A DNA stretch of 13,970 nucleotides from Gammaproteobacteria bacterium (GTDB taxonomy: Bacteria; Pseudomonadota; Gammaproteobacteria; Cardiobacteriales; Wohlfahrtiimonadaceae). Positions within the stretch are counted from its first letter, which is position 1, and every line of letters starts with the position of its first letter. Below, piece by piece: positions 1 through 6,776 of the stretch. Both the position numbers and the translations under genes were made by a program. The notes beneath the pieces are model-generated. The model made no database searches and was not told the DNA's origin. It saw only the letters and a list, made by a program, of their open reading frames with translations. The DNA is taken from positions 1-13,970 of the forward strand of contig BHEQ01000024.1 in NCBI GenBank assembly GCA_003864535.1, given 5' to 3'.

Positions 1-1
1 A

Positions 2-91
2 ATCTCTTTTTGGGACTTTATTTATGATCGAATCACCAAAGCAGGTAAAATTCCGCCACTTTTTGAAATTATTAGAGAAAGAGCAACGTAA
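2..91 (+). CDS. C-terminal fragment of an unidentified protein (cut by window edge)
   Basis: An open frame enters from the left edge and ends at a TAA at 89-91. It would give about 29 residues, with a recognisable stretch reading WDFIYDRITKAGKIPPLFE. I do not recognise the family. The mix of Trp, Arg, Lys and Pro residues looks like real protein rather than random AT-rich translation, and it lies on the same strand as uxaB downstream. A short inverted repeat, GTAAAAAT at 88-95 and ATTTTTAC at 99-106 with a 3-base loop, covers the stop codon. It has no GC-rich stem, so it is at best a weak terminator. Coding status is an inference from a very short frame. Confidence 0.35.
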   Translation: MSFWDFIYDRITKAGKIPPLFEIIRERAT

Positions 92-106
92 AAATATCAT
101 TTTTAC

Positions 107-370
107 CTTTGGTTATTGAGAAGTTACCTTATATCTAGTTGTTTTCGAGTTTTAAATATAGCAAAGATATTCTACCAAATGTTGAAATATATTATATTTA
201 TGTAGAATAACTTGACTTATATTAACTTTTTATCTGGTTTTTATACACAAATAACAACCTATATTTAATTATAATTATTTTTAATATTTTGAATATTAAT
301 TATTTATTTTTAATATTCACCAGATTTTTATTTTGAGCTAGACAAGTTAGATTTTAAATAATAATATTTA
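107..370. other. AT-rich spacer without a gene
   Basis: No open frame with a plausible start and protein-like composition is visible here. The stretch is very AT-rich and contains a perfect 8-bp inverted repeat, GAATATTA at 291-298 and TAATATTC at 311-318 (12-base loop). That repeat could be a regulator site or simply a product of base composition. The uxaB promoter lies just to its right. Confidence 0.5.
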
Positions 371-374
371 TTTT

Positions 375-382
375 GGTATAAT
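375..382 (+). promoter_or_regulatory. Extended -10 promoter for uxaB
   Basis: The sequence TGGTATAAT (375-376 TG, 377-382 TATAAT) is a perfect extended -10 element for sigma-70. The hexamer 17 bp upstream (354-359, TTAAAT) is a poor -35, which extended -10 promoters tolerate. Transcription would start near 389, giving a leader of about 50 bases before the uxaB ATG at 443. This is assigned by pattern only. Confidence 0.55.
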
Positions 383-399
383 ATTTATTATTACTTATC

Positions 400-414
400 A
401 TGCACATTGTGCAT
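400..414. promoter_or_regulatory. Palindrome ATGCAC-ATT-GTGCAT, candidate operator of uxaB
   Basis: This is a perfect 6-bp inverted repeat around a 3-bp centre. It lies just downstream of the predicted start of transcription and about 28 bases before the uxaB ATG. A repressor bound here would block transcription, and hexuronate genes are usually controlled by substrate-responsive GntR-family repressors (ExuR, UxuR). The sequence is not one I can match to a known consensus, so the operator role is an inference from position and symmetry. Confidence 0.35.
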
Positions 415-442
415 AAAAATTATTTATCTCTGGAGTCATAAC

Positions 443-1975
443 ATGCAGATCTCTTCACTTAGCCTTTTAAAGCGGACACTTGCCCATAAATATCCTGAAA
501 AAATTCTTCAATTTGGAACGGGTAATTTTCTGCGCGCCTTTATCAGCTGGCAAGTTCAACTTCTTAATGAACACACTGATTTTAATGCAGGCATTATTTG
601 TGCAAAACGTTCGTTAAATAAAAAAGTTGGGAGCCTTAATCGTCAAGATTCGCTCTATCATACGTTCATTAACGGGATTAATGAACACGGCGAGTTTGTT
701 TCTAACATCAAGCTAATTGAGAGTATTGCCCGAGAGCTTGATTTATCGATAGAATTTGATGCCTTGCTTGAATGTGCTAAAAATCCAGATCTTGAATGGA
801 TTTTTTCTAATACGACTGAAGCAGGCATTGTATTTGAAGAGAATAATCAAAAAAATGATCATCCGCCACATAGTTTTCCTGCAAAATTAACCCGTTTTTT
901 ATGGGCGCGCTTTGAATACTTTAAAAGTGATTTATCTCAAAATATAAATCATGCTGTATCAAAAGGTATATCAAGAGGTATGACAATTATTCCTTGCGAA
1001 CTTATCGAAGATAATGGGGCTACTTTAAAGGAGTATGTACTCAAATATGCACACCTTTGGAATTTAGATGCGCAATTTATACGTTGGATAAATGAAGAAA
1101 ATAAGTTTTATTCAAGCTTAGTTGATCGCATTGTACCTGGTTTTCCGCATGAACGCGCGGCCTCTCTTTGGCAAGAGATTGGGGTTCGGGATGATTTTTT
1201 AGTTGCCGCCGAATATTTTTATCTTTGGGTGATTGAAGTTCCACAAAATGAACAGCAAGAATTTAAAAAACGTTTAAAACAAGATATCTACCCCCTTAAT
1301 ATCATTATTACTGATGATATATCGCCGTATAAGCAGCAAAAAGTAGCGATTTTAAATGGAGCGCATACAGCTTTAGTCCCCGTTGCATATCTAGCTGGGA
1401 TTGATACTGTGAGCGCAGCTTTAAATAATCCTGTGCTTAATAGTTTTCTAGAAGAGCTTATTTTTAACGAAATTATTCCCACATTAATATTGCCTGAAGA
1501 AGATTTAAAGATGTTTGCACGCGAGGTACTCAAGCGCTTTAACAATCCTCATATTAAACACTTACTTGCATCGATTGCACTAAATGGTATGAGTAAATTT
1601 AAAACTAGAAATTTACCCCAACTCCTAAAATATCAACGCCAAACAGGGCAGCTACCACCTCATTTATGCTTTTCTTTAGCTGCTTTAATTGTTTACTATC
1701 GGGGCTCGCGCTATGTTAATGGTCAATTAGAGCATTATATTATTCAAGATGACCAACAATGGCTTGATTTTTATCATACCGCATGGAAAGATCAAATGAG
1801 TGTTCACGAAATTCGCACACTCGTTAATAATGTCTTAGGAAATATTGCTCATTGGGAGTGTGATTTAAACATGCTCCCTAATTTTTCAGAAACAATTAGC
1901 GGCTATGTTTTGCAAATTCTACAAAAAGGTACTTTACAAAATAGCATAAGCTTAACGCTAGAAGAATTATCATGA
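443..1975 (+). CDS. uxaB: Tagaturonate reductase (altronate oxidoreductase) UxaB
   Basis: UxaB reduces D-tagaturonate to D-altronate with NADH in cytosolic galacturonate catabolism. It belongs to the long-chain mannitol dehydrogenase family. The 510-residue product starts at the ATG at 443, which has GGAG at 432-435 with 7-base spacing; an upstream in-frame TTG at 407 has no such site. Family marks are the dinucleotide-fold motif FGTGNFLRAF (residues 24-33), FSNTTEAGI (121-129), IIPCELIEDNG (182-192), LVDRIVPGFP (226-235) and the active-site region KVAILNGAHTALVP (300-313), all closely like E. coli UxaB. It is about 27 residues longer than the E. coli enzyme, mainly through an insert near residues 161-180. 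The frame is intact. It overlaps the ruined uxaA by ATGA, so the two were once translationally coupled. No uxaC or transporter gene lies in the window. Confidence 0.93.
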   Translation: MQISSLSLLKRTLAHKYPEKILQFGTGNFLRAFISWQVQLLNEHTDFNAGIICAKRSLNKKVGSLNRQDSLYHTFINGINEHGEFVSNIKLIESIARELDLSIEFDALLECAKNPDLEWIFSNTTEAGIVFEENNQKNDHPPHSFPAKLTRFLWARFEYFKSDLSQNINHAVSKGISRGMTIIPCELIEDNGATLKEYVLKYAHLWNLDAQFIRWINEENKFYSSLVDRIVPGFPHERAASLWQEIGVRDDFLVAAEYFYLWVIEVPQNEQQEFKKRLKQDIYPLNIIITDDISPYKQQKVAILNGAHTALVPVAYLAGIDTVSAALNNPVLNSFLEELIFNEIIPTLILPEEDLKMFAREVLKRFNNPHIKHLLASIALNGMSKFKTRNLPQLLKYQRQTGQLPPHLCFSLAALIVYYRGSRYVNGQLEHYIIQDDQQWLDFYHTAWKDQMSVHEIRTLVNNVLGNIAHWECDLNMLPNFSETISGYVLQILQKGTLQNSISLTLEELS

Positions 1976-2180
1976 GCTTTATTAAAATAAATCAATTAGG
2001 CAATGTAGCTGTAACACTGCGTGATTATGCTGCTGGTAAGCTTATTATAAATATGGTATGCCGATGGGGATTGCGGCACAGGAAATTTTACCGACACAAT
2101 GGATTCATACCCATAATGTTAAAACACAGCTTTCTAATCATTGGCAGCGCAAGCGGTTGGCAGTATCAAAGATATTTTAG
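1972..2180 (+). pseudogene. uxaA: Remnant of altronate dehydratase uxaA, frameshifted and truncated
   Basis: Intact UxaA dehydrates D-altronate to 2-keto-3-deoxygluconate and has roughly 490 residues. Here only parts of the N-terminal SAF-type domain remain. The frame beginning at the ATG at 1972 gives SFIKINQLGNVAVTLRDYAAG, like the E. coli UxaA start. Near 2040-2048 it breaks, and the match resumes in another frame at about 2049 with KYGMPMGIAAQEILPTQW and then IHTHNVKTQLS, which matches the E. coli segment KYGLPIG...HAHNTRTNLS. About 30 codons are missing at the junction and the frame changes. This second frame stops at TAG 2178-2180. The iron-sulfur catalytic domain, some 400 residues, is absent. 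The ATG overlaps the uxaB stop (ATGA), so loss of the 3' part and the internal deletion came after an intact uxaBA operon existed. Confidence 0.85.
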
Positions 2181-2239
2181 GAGATAAAAATTATGAACTA
2201 GTGGTTGATATATTATCAATAAAGAAAAAAATCAATTAA
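2138..2239 (+). other. Unidentified open-frame tail after the uxaA remnant
   Basis: In a third frame, the stretch from about 2138 to the TAA at 2237-2239 reads like a protein C-terminus (AVGSIKDILGDKNYELVVD, then ILSIKKKIN). It has no start of its own and does not resemble the C-terminus of UxaA that I know. It may be the tail of another gene joined to uxaA by the deletion that destroyed it, or a chance frame. I do not recognise the family. Confidence 0.3.
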
Positions 2240-2352
2240 TTCAATTTATTACATTGCAATTTTGATGTAAAATGAACTCCAAAACTTTAGTAATAAAATA
2301 GCTAAGCTTATTTAGTTTTGATAAGTTTTTAGCTTGCCGTGGTAACAGATAT

Positions 2353-2376
2353 AAAAAAACCGCCAGATGACGGTTT
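2353..2376 (-). terminator. Rho-independent terminator of rpsF-rpsR-rplI
   Basis: On the minus strand an 8-bp stem (2376-2369 with 2364-2357; AAACCGTC with GGCGGTTT, one G-U pair) closes a 4-base loop. It runs directly into seven T residues (complement of 2353-2359). It sits 29 bases beyond the rplI stop. The plus-strand reading also has a T-rich tail (TTTGTTTAT), so it may act weakly in both directions at this convergent junction. Confidence 0.88.
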
Positions 2377-2405
2377 GTTTATATCATAATAAATAAAATA
2401 TTTAT

Positions 2406-2852
2406 TTATTCAGGAACAACATTTACTTGAATTTGAATATTAACTTCAGCATGTAAATGTAATGCAACAGGATGTTCACCAATTGCACGAATTGCACCAT
2501 TAGTTATGCGCACTTCAGATTTAGATACTTTAACACCTGCATTTGTAAAGGCATCTGCGATGTCTTGAGATGTTACCGAGCCAAATAAACGCCCTTCTGA
2601 TCCAGCTTTTACTGACATATCAATCTTAACGCCATCAAGTTTTTCCGCACGAGCTTGAGCATCGGCTAAAATAGCTGCTTGATGTTTTTCAATATCGGCA
2701 CGGCGTTCTTCAAACTTAGCAAGATTAACCGCAGTTGCTTCAGTGGCTTTTGCATGTGGAATTAAAAAGTTACGCGCATATCCAGAACGAACATTAACGG
2801 TTTCCCCTAATAGTCCAAGCTTATTGATTTTTTCTAAAAGAATTACTTTCAT
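2406..2852 (-). CDS. rplI: Large ribosomal subunit protein bL9
   Basis: L9 binds 23S rRNA near the base of the L1 stalk, and its long connecting helix projects from the ribosome surface. The 148-residue product is one shorter than the E. coli protein. The N-terminal RNA-binding domain shows MKVILLEKINKLG and the hallmark GYARNFLIP (24-32). A charged helical linker follows (about 43-75), and then the C-terminal domain with GRLFGSVT (about 87-94). The ATG at 2852 has TAGGAG six bases upstream. It is last in rpsF-rpsR-rplI, 15 bp after rpsR, and is followed by a good terminator. Confidence 0.97.
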   Translation of the reverse strand: MKVILLEKINKLGLLGETVNVRSGYARNFLIPHAKATEATAVNLAKFEERRADIEKHQAAILADAQARAEKLDGVKIDMSVKAGSEGRLFGSVTSQDIADAFTNAGVKVSKSEVRITNGAIRAIGEHPVALHLHAEVNIQIQVNVVPE

Positions 2853-2867
2853 CTTAAGCTCCTAATA

Positions 2868-3092
2868 TTAATGTTGATCAGTATATGGCATTAAAGCCAA
2901 ATAGCGTGAACGTTTGATAGCAGTCGAGAGCTGGCGTTGATAGCGTGCGCTTGTTCCTGTTACACGGCTAGGAACAATTTTCCCAGTTTCAGTAACATAT
3001 GCTTTGAGGGTGTTTAAATCTTTATAATCGATTTCAACTGTTTTTTCTGCGGTAAAACGGCAGAATTTTTTACGACGAAAATAGCGTGACAT
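2868..3092 (-). CDS. rpsR: Small ribosomal subunit protein bS18
   Basis: S18 binds with S6 to the platform of the 30S subunit. The product has 74 residues, the family's usual length, and begins MSRYFRRKKFCRFTAE. The family core IDYKDLNTLK and GKIVPSRVTGT is followed by YQRQL and IKRSRYLALMPYTD. I chose the ATG at 3092 because AAGGA lies six bases upstream and family homology starts there. An in-frame TTG six bases earlier only adds two residues. The gene follows rpsF after 20 bp; no priB lies between them, as in many proteobacteria outside the enterics. Co-transcription with S6 fits their cooperative binding. Confidence 0.96.
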   Translation of the reverse strand: MSRYFRRKKFCRFTAEKTVEIDYKDLNTLKAYVTETGKIVPSRVTGTSARYQRQLSTAIKRSRYLALMPYTDQH

Positions 3093-3112
3093 AGTCAATC
3101 CTTATTAGTTAA

Positions 3113-3562
3113 TTACTCAGCTTCGGCTAAATGATCTTCAGATGTGTGGATCGTATCGTGATCAGCAGCTGCGTGATGCTGCTGCTCTGAATCACGATCT
3201 GAATGATGCTCTGAATGATTATTCTCTGATTCGCGACGTTCTTCTCTTACTTTAATAAGAAGAGATGGCTCAGTAACTGCAGCATCACGCGCTAAAATCA
3301 TATGGCGAACGACAGCATCGTTAAAACGAAAAGCACTTTGTAATTCAACTAAAGCATGTTTAGTCGTTTCAATATTCATTAACACGTAATGTGCTTTATG
3401 AGCTTTTTGAATTGGATAGGCTAATTGACGACGACCCCAGTCTTCAAGGCGATGGATTTTACCTTGTTCTTCTTCTATGATTGCGCGATAACGCTCAATC
3501 ATAGCTGGAACTTGCTCACTCTGATCAGGATGGACCAGAAAGACAACTTCATAATGACGCAT
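3113..3562 (-). CDS. rpsF: Small ribosomal subunit protein bS6 with His/Asp-rich tail
   Basis: S6 pairs with S18 on the 30S platform. The 149-residue product starts MRHYEVVFLVHPDQSEQVP and carries the ferredoxin-like core with DWGRRQLAYPIQKAHKAHY (about 41-59) and FRFNDAVVRHMIL (78-90). The ATG at 3562 has AAGGAG five bases upstream. Odd: residues 111-149 form a low-complexity hydrophilic tail with eight His (116, 119, 120, 129, 130, 135, 139, 144) and about a dozen Asp or Glu. In E. coli the S6 tail is plainly acidic and ends in Glu residues that RimK extends; here the end is AEAE with His mixed in. The tail accounts for the greater length (E. coli about 131-135). First gene of rpsF-rpsR-rplI. 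Confidence 0.96.
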   Translation of the reverse strand: MRHYEVVFLVHPDQSEQVPAMIERYRAIIEEEQGKIHRLEDWGRRQLAYPIQKAHKAHYVLMNIETTKHALVELQSAFRFNDAVVRHMILARDAAVTEPSLLIKVREERRESENNHSEHHSDRDSEQQHHAAADHDTIHTSEDHLAEAE

Positions 3563-3595
3563 AATTGCTCCTTAAGGATTTAAAGTTAAAGTTTT

Positions 3596-3621
3596 CCTGA
3601 TATATATTAGTTATTATCAGG
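3596..3621 (-). promoter_or_regulatory. Hairpin in the rpsF leader
   Basis: A perfect 7-bp inverted repeat (CCTGATA at 3596-3602, TATCAGG at 3615-3621, 12-base loop) lies 34-59 bases before the rpsF start codon, inside the likely leader. In E. coli and Bacillus the S6:S18 complex can bind its own leader RNA, but I do not see the CCG-containing motif described for that structure. An autoregulatory role is therefore only a possibility. Confidence 0.3.
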
Positions 3622-3660
3622 TAAAACAAGGAGATATTTTGATGTAAATTAGTAAGCCAT

Positions 3661-3689
3661 AGAATAAAAAATATATAAAAAGCTAGCAA
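3661..3689 (-). promoter_or_regulatory. Possible rpsF promoter
   Basis: On the minus strand TTGCTA (3689-3684) and TATTCT (3666-3661) are 17 bp apart, each matching four of six sigma-70 consensus bases. Other overlapping AT-rich choices such as TATATA exist nearby. A promoter is needed here because a strong terminator separates rpsF from atpC, but this exact placement is uncertain. Confidence 0.3.
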
Positions 3690-3747
3690 CTCAACACACA
3701 AAATAAGGAGCGGTATTGTATATTGCCTTTATTTAAAAAGCAATCTG

Positions 3748-3785
3748 AAAAATAAAAGGGCAGTTGCATTACTTGCAACCACCCT
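3748..3785 (-). terminator. Rho-independent terminator of the atp operon
   Basis: Reading the minus strand, a 12-pair stem (3785-3774 with 3768-3757; outer AGGG/CCCT and inner GTTGCA/TGCAAC, two G-U pairs) encloses a 5-base loop and is followed by TTTTATTTTT (complement of 3757-3748). It begins 34 bases after the atpC stop. This cleanly ends the ATP synthase operon before the ribosomal protein genes. Confidence 0.92.
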
Positions 3786-3819
3786 AATCTAATTATAAAT
3801 CATGATCACTATTAGAATT

Positions 3820-4242
3820 TTACCGCTGCTTGGAGCTACGTAAACGCTCGATAGCTTTTAACTGTGCGGTAATCTCAGCAAGCTCAGCGGATGCACGTGA
3901 ATGATCAAATTTAGATTTGGCATTCTCTAGCTGTGCTTGAGCTTGTTTGCGTGCATTATTAACCGCGACTTCATCTAAATCTGCGGCGCGATCAGCAGCG
4001 TCTGCGAGGACGATTACTTGATTTGGCTGGACTTCTAAAATCCCCCCTGAAACCCAAAATAATTCCTCTTTGCCAGATTCTAAAGTAACCCGAACCTGCC
4101 CAGGTGACAGAGCAGTTAATAAGGGCGTATGCCCTGGCAAAATACCAAGCTCGCCAGTTGCACCAGTTGCAGATACTGCTGTGGCTATCCCTGAGAAAAG
4201 TGATTTTTCTTGGCTAACAATACTGATTTTTAAAGTATTCAT
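3820..4242 (-). CDS. atpC: ATP synthase epsilon subunit
   Basis: Epsilon is part of the F1 central stalk; it couples gamma to the c-ring and can inhibit ATP hydrolysis. The product has 140 residues (E. coli 139). The N-terminal beta-sandwich shows ISIVSQEKSLFSG, GELGILPGHTPLLTALSPG (about 31-49) and a GGILEVQPNQVIVLADAA block (about 67-84). The C-terminal helical hairpin follows (about 92-136). The ATG at 4242 has AAGGA upstream at a slightly long spacing of about 10. It is last in the operon, 32 bp after atpD. The usual downstream neighbour in many relatives, glmU, is absent; ribosomal genes follow instead. Confidence 0.96.
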   Translation of the reverse strand: MNTLKISIVSQEKSLFSGIATAVSATGATGELGILPGHTPLLTALSPGQVRVTLESGKEELFWVSGGILEVQPNQVIVLADAADRAADLDEVAVNNARKQAQAQLENAKSKFDHSRASAELAEITAQLKAIERLRSSKQR

Positions 4243-4274
4243 GGAAGATTGATCCTTCTAGATGCTTGGATAAT

Positions 4275-5645
4275 TTATAACTTAGCTGCACGTTCAACAA
4301 CTTCAGCAACACCGCCAACCATATAAAATGCTTGTTCTGGAAGATGATCATAATCACCATTTAAAATAGCTTTAAATCCTGAGATAGTTTCTTTTAGAGG
4401 TACATATTTACCTGGAGAGCCTGTAAATACTTCCGCAACATGGAAAGGCTGGGATAAGAAACGCTGAATTTTACGCGCCCGATAAACAACTAATTTATCA
4501 TCTTCTGAAAGCTCATCCATTCCAAGTATTGCGATAATATCTTTGAGCTCTTTATAGCGCTGTAAGATACTTTGTACACCACGCGCAACATCATAATGCT
4601 CTTGTCCTACAACAAGAGGATCAAGCTGACGCGAGGTTGAATCGAGTGGATCTACCGCAGGATAAATACCCAAAGAGGCGATATCACGCGAAAGTACAAC
4701 GGTTGCATCTAAATGTGAGAATGTAGTTGCTGGAGATGGATCAGTTAAATCATCCGCAGGTACATAAACAGCTTGAATTGAAGTGATAGAGCCTTTCTTG
4801 GTTGAAGTTATCCTCTCTTGTAAAACGCCCATCTCTTCGGCTAATGTTGGCTGATAGCCTACCGCTGATGGCATCCGTCCTAAAAGTGCAGAAACTTCTG
4901 TTCCAGCTAAGGTATAACGATAAATATTATCTACAAAAAATAAAATATCACGGCCTTCATCACGGAAATATTCCGCCATAGTTAAGCCCGTTAAAGCAAC
5001 ACGTAAGCGGCATCCTGGTGGTTCATTCATTTGCCCATAAACCATCGCAACTTTATCTAAAACATTTGAATCTTTCATTTCATGATAGAAGTCATTACCT
5101 TCACGGGTACGCTCACCAACACCTGCAAATACGGAAAGTCCCGCATGGGCTTTAGCAATATTATTGATAAGTTCCATCATATTAACGGTTTTACCAACAC
5201 CTGCACCACCAAATAAACCGACTTTACCACCTTTAGCAAAAGGGCAAAGTAAATCAATTACTTTAATGCCTGTTTCTAGGAGTTCGGTTGATCCAGATTG
5301 ATCTTCATAACTTGGAGCTTTACGATGAATTTCCCAATGATCATCAGCAACGACATCACCGCCATGATCAACAGGATTACCCAGCACATCCATGATGCGT
5401 CCAAGTGTACCTTTGCCAACAGGGACGCAGATAGGTCTGCCTGTGTTTTCAACATTAACCCCACGCTGCAAGCCATCAGATGATCCCATCGCAATCGTGC
5501 GCACGATTCCATCGCCTAATTGTTGTTGGACTTCTAAAACAAGACCTGTATCAACCTTAAGTGCATCATAAATCTTAGGGACAGCATCTCTTGGGAACTC
5601 AACATCAATTACCGCGCCGATAACCTGAACAACTTTTCCTGACAT
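4275..5645 (-). CDS. atpD: ATP synthase beta subunit (catalytic)
   Basis: Beta carries the three catalytic nucleotide sites of F1. The product has 456 residues starting MSGKVVQVIGAVIDVEF. Motifs are Walker A GGAGVGKT (146-153), GERTREGND with the catalytic Glu178 (177-185), the Walker B end FFVDNIYRYT (236-245) and the DELSEDD loop that meets gamma and epsilon (377-383). I placed the start at the ATG at 5645 because AGAGG lies seven bases before it and family homology begins there. The frame stays open 16 codons further upstream, but that part is the non-coding gap after atpG. ITSTKKGSITS replaces the commoner STKTGS, a mild variation. The 63-bp gap to atpG and 32-bp gap to atpC fit one operon. 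Confidence 0.98.
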   Translation of the reverse strand: MSGKVVQVIGAVIDVEFPRDAVPKIYDALKVDTGLVLEVQQQLGDGIVRTIAMGSSDGLQRGVNVENTGRPICVPVGKGTLGRIMDVLGNPVDHGGDVVADDHWEIHRKAPSYEDQSGSTELLETGIKVIDLLCPFAKGGKVGLFGGAGVGKTVNMMELINNIAKAHAGLSVFAGVGERTREGNDFYHEMKDSNVLDKVAMVYGQMNEPPGCRLRVALTGLTMAEYFRDEGRDILFFVDNIYRYTLAGTEVSALLGRMPSAVGYQPTLAEEMGVLQERITSTKKGSITSIQAVYVPADDLTDPSPATTFSHLDATVVLSRDIASLGIYPAVDPLDSTSRQLDPLVVGQEHYDVARGVQSILQRYKELKDIIAILGMDELSEDDKLVVYRARKIQRFLSQPFHVAEVFTGSPGKYVPLKETISGFKAILNGDYDHLPEQAFYMVGGVAEVVERAAKL

Positions 5646-5708
5646 TTTAAAACCTCTAATAAAAAATAAATTATGAATACTCTGCACGAGCAACTAGTTA
5701 GCAAAAGC

Positions 5709-6635
5709 TTATGCTACGGCTGCAGCGCCACCTATAATTTCAGTTAATTCTTGAGTAATAGATGCTTGACGTGCTTTGTTATAAATTAACTGCAATTCAT
5801 CAATAATATTTCCTGCATTATCTGTAGCTGCTTTCATGGCAACCATACGCGCTGCCATCTCACAAGCTACATTCTCAACTGTTGATTGATAAATAATAGT
5901 TTCAATATAACGCTTAAGCACTAATGTAAGCAAACTCTTAGCTGAAGGCTCATATACATAATCCCAGCTATATTGAGTTTCGGGTAAATCAGTATTTGCT
6001 TGGGTATCACTTGCAGATACTGTGCTTTTATTGCTTAAACTTAAAAGCTCGGTTTGATTGCTAAGTGGTAATAATTGAATCCGCCCAGGTTTTTGAACCA
6101 TGGTATTTACAAATATATTACCAAATATATAAAGTCTATCTATTTTGCCTTCATCATAGGCATCGAGCATTACTTTCATTACGCCTAATAATTGCTCAAT
6201 ACTTGGGCTATCACCCAAATGGCTTGCTGTAGCTAAAACCTGTCCGCCATAACGCTTAAAAAATCCTATCGCTTTATTCCCAACAGAGACCACATCAACA
6301 GGGATTGCTTGATCATCCCATTGCTTCATATGCAAAGATACTTCTTTAAATAGATTGCTATTTAAGCCGCCACATAAGCCACGATCAGAACTAATCACAA
6401 TAATACCGATGCGTTTAAGTTCGCGCTCGCTCATAAAGTGATGCCTATCATCATGAGATGCTTTAGATAAATGTGCCGCAAGATGCAAAATCTGCCGCGC
6501 ATAAGGGCGCGTTGCCTGCATTTGTTCTTGGGCTTTGCGCATTTTACTTGCTGCTACCATTTGCATTGCCCGCGTAATCTTCTGCGTGCTTTTAATGCTT
6601 TTGATCTTATTTCGTATTTCTTTACCGCCGGCCAT
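5709..6635 (-). CDS. atpG: ATP synthase gamma subunit with a Ser/Thr/Asn-rich insert
   Basis: Gamma is the rotating shaft of F1. The product has 308 residues (E. coli 287). The N-terminal helix KEIRNKIKSIKSTQKITRAM and MVAASKMRKAQ (about 5-36) and the C-terminal helix MVAMKAATDNAG...LQLIYNKARQASITQELTEI (about 264-300) form the coiled coil. The globular domain has ISSDRGLCGGLNSNLF (81-96). Odd: residues about 193-222 form a polar stretch rich in Ser, Thr, Asn and Gln just before YSWDYVYEP, at a place where longer proteobacterial gammas also vary. The ATG at 6635 has GGA six bases upstream. A long, AT-rich 141-bp gap containing an inverted repeat separates it from atpA. Confidence 0.97.
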   Translation of the reverse strand: MAGGKEIRNKIKSIKSTQKITRAMQMVAASKMRKAQEQMQATRPYARQILHLAAHLSKASHDDRHHFMSERELKRIGIIVISSDRGLCGGLNSNLFKEVSLHMKQWDDQAIPVDVVSVGNKAIGFFKRYGGQVLATASHLGDSPSIEQLLGVMKVMLDAYDEGKIDRLYIFGNIFVNTMVQKPGRIQLLPLSNQTELLSLSNKSTVSASDTQANTDLPETQYSWDYVYEPSAKSLLTLVLKRYIETIIYQSTVENVACEMAARMVAMKAATDNAGNIIDELQLIYNKARQASITQELTEIIGGAAAVA

Positions 6636-6668
6636 TTATAATCCAAATTTGCTAAGCGTTAATAAAAT

Positions 6669-6734
6669 TATAGTGAGTATGATTTAGTTTAAATTAGTTT
6701 AAATAAAATTAAAATAAATCAAAATATCACTATA
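6669..6734 (-). repeat. Inverted repeat in the atpA-atpG gap
   Basis: TATAGTGA (6669-6676) and TCACTATA (6727-6734) are perfect 8-bp complements 50 bp apart. With a one-base bulge the pairing extends a further three bases inward (TAT with ATA). The enclosed sequence is almost pure A/T and includes two copies of TAGTTTAAAT (6685-6704). On the mRNA this would fold into a long intercistronic hairpin after the atpA stop. It has no T-run, so it is not a terminator; a role in mRNA processing or stability is inference. Confidence 0.5.
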
Positions 6735-6776
6735 CCTATTTTGCTTTTATACTTTTAAGTTTCTAAATTAAAATTA

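Noticed and set aside
92..370. Insertion sequence or mobile element end left of uxaB
   Set aside because: No transposase-like frame, no terminal inverted repeats with flanking duplications; the repeats seen are short and A/T-only.
407..442. TTG start for uxaB at 407
   Set aside because: It overlaps the palindrome and has no ribosome site; the ATG at 443 has GGAG seven bases upstream and matches the family N-terminus.
1288..1545. 85-codon open frame antisense to uxaB
   Set aside because: It lies wholly inside a well-conserved gene on the other strand and shows no domain or ribosome site.
3093..3112. priB between rpsF and rpsR
   Set aside because: Only 20 bp separate the two genes, so priB is absent here.
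5276..5512. Overlapping open frames on both strands inside atpD
   Set aside because: Shadows of the conserved beta-subunit frame with no independent support.
5646..5693. Longer atpD reading frame starting 16 codons upstream
   Set aside because: The extra part falls in the gap after atpG, has no family homology, and the ATG at 5645 has AGAGG at a good distance.
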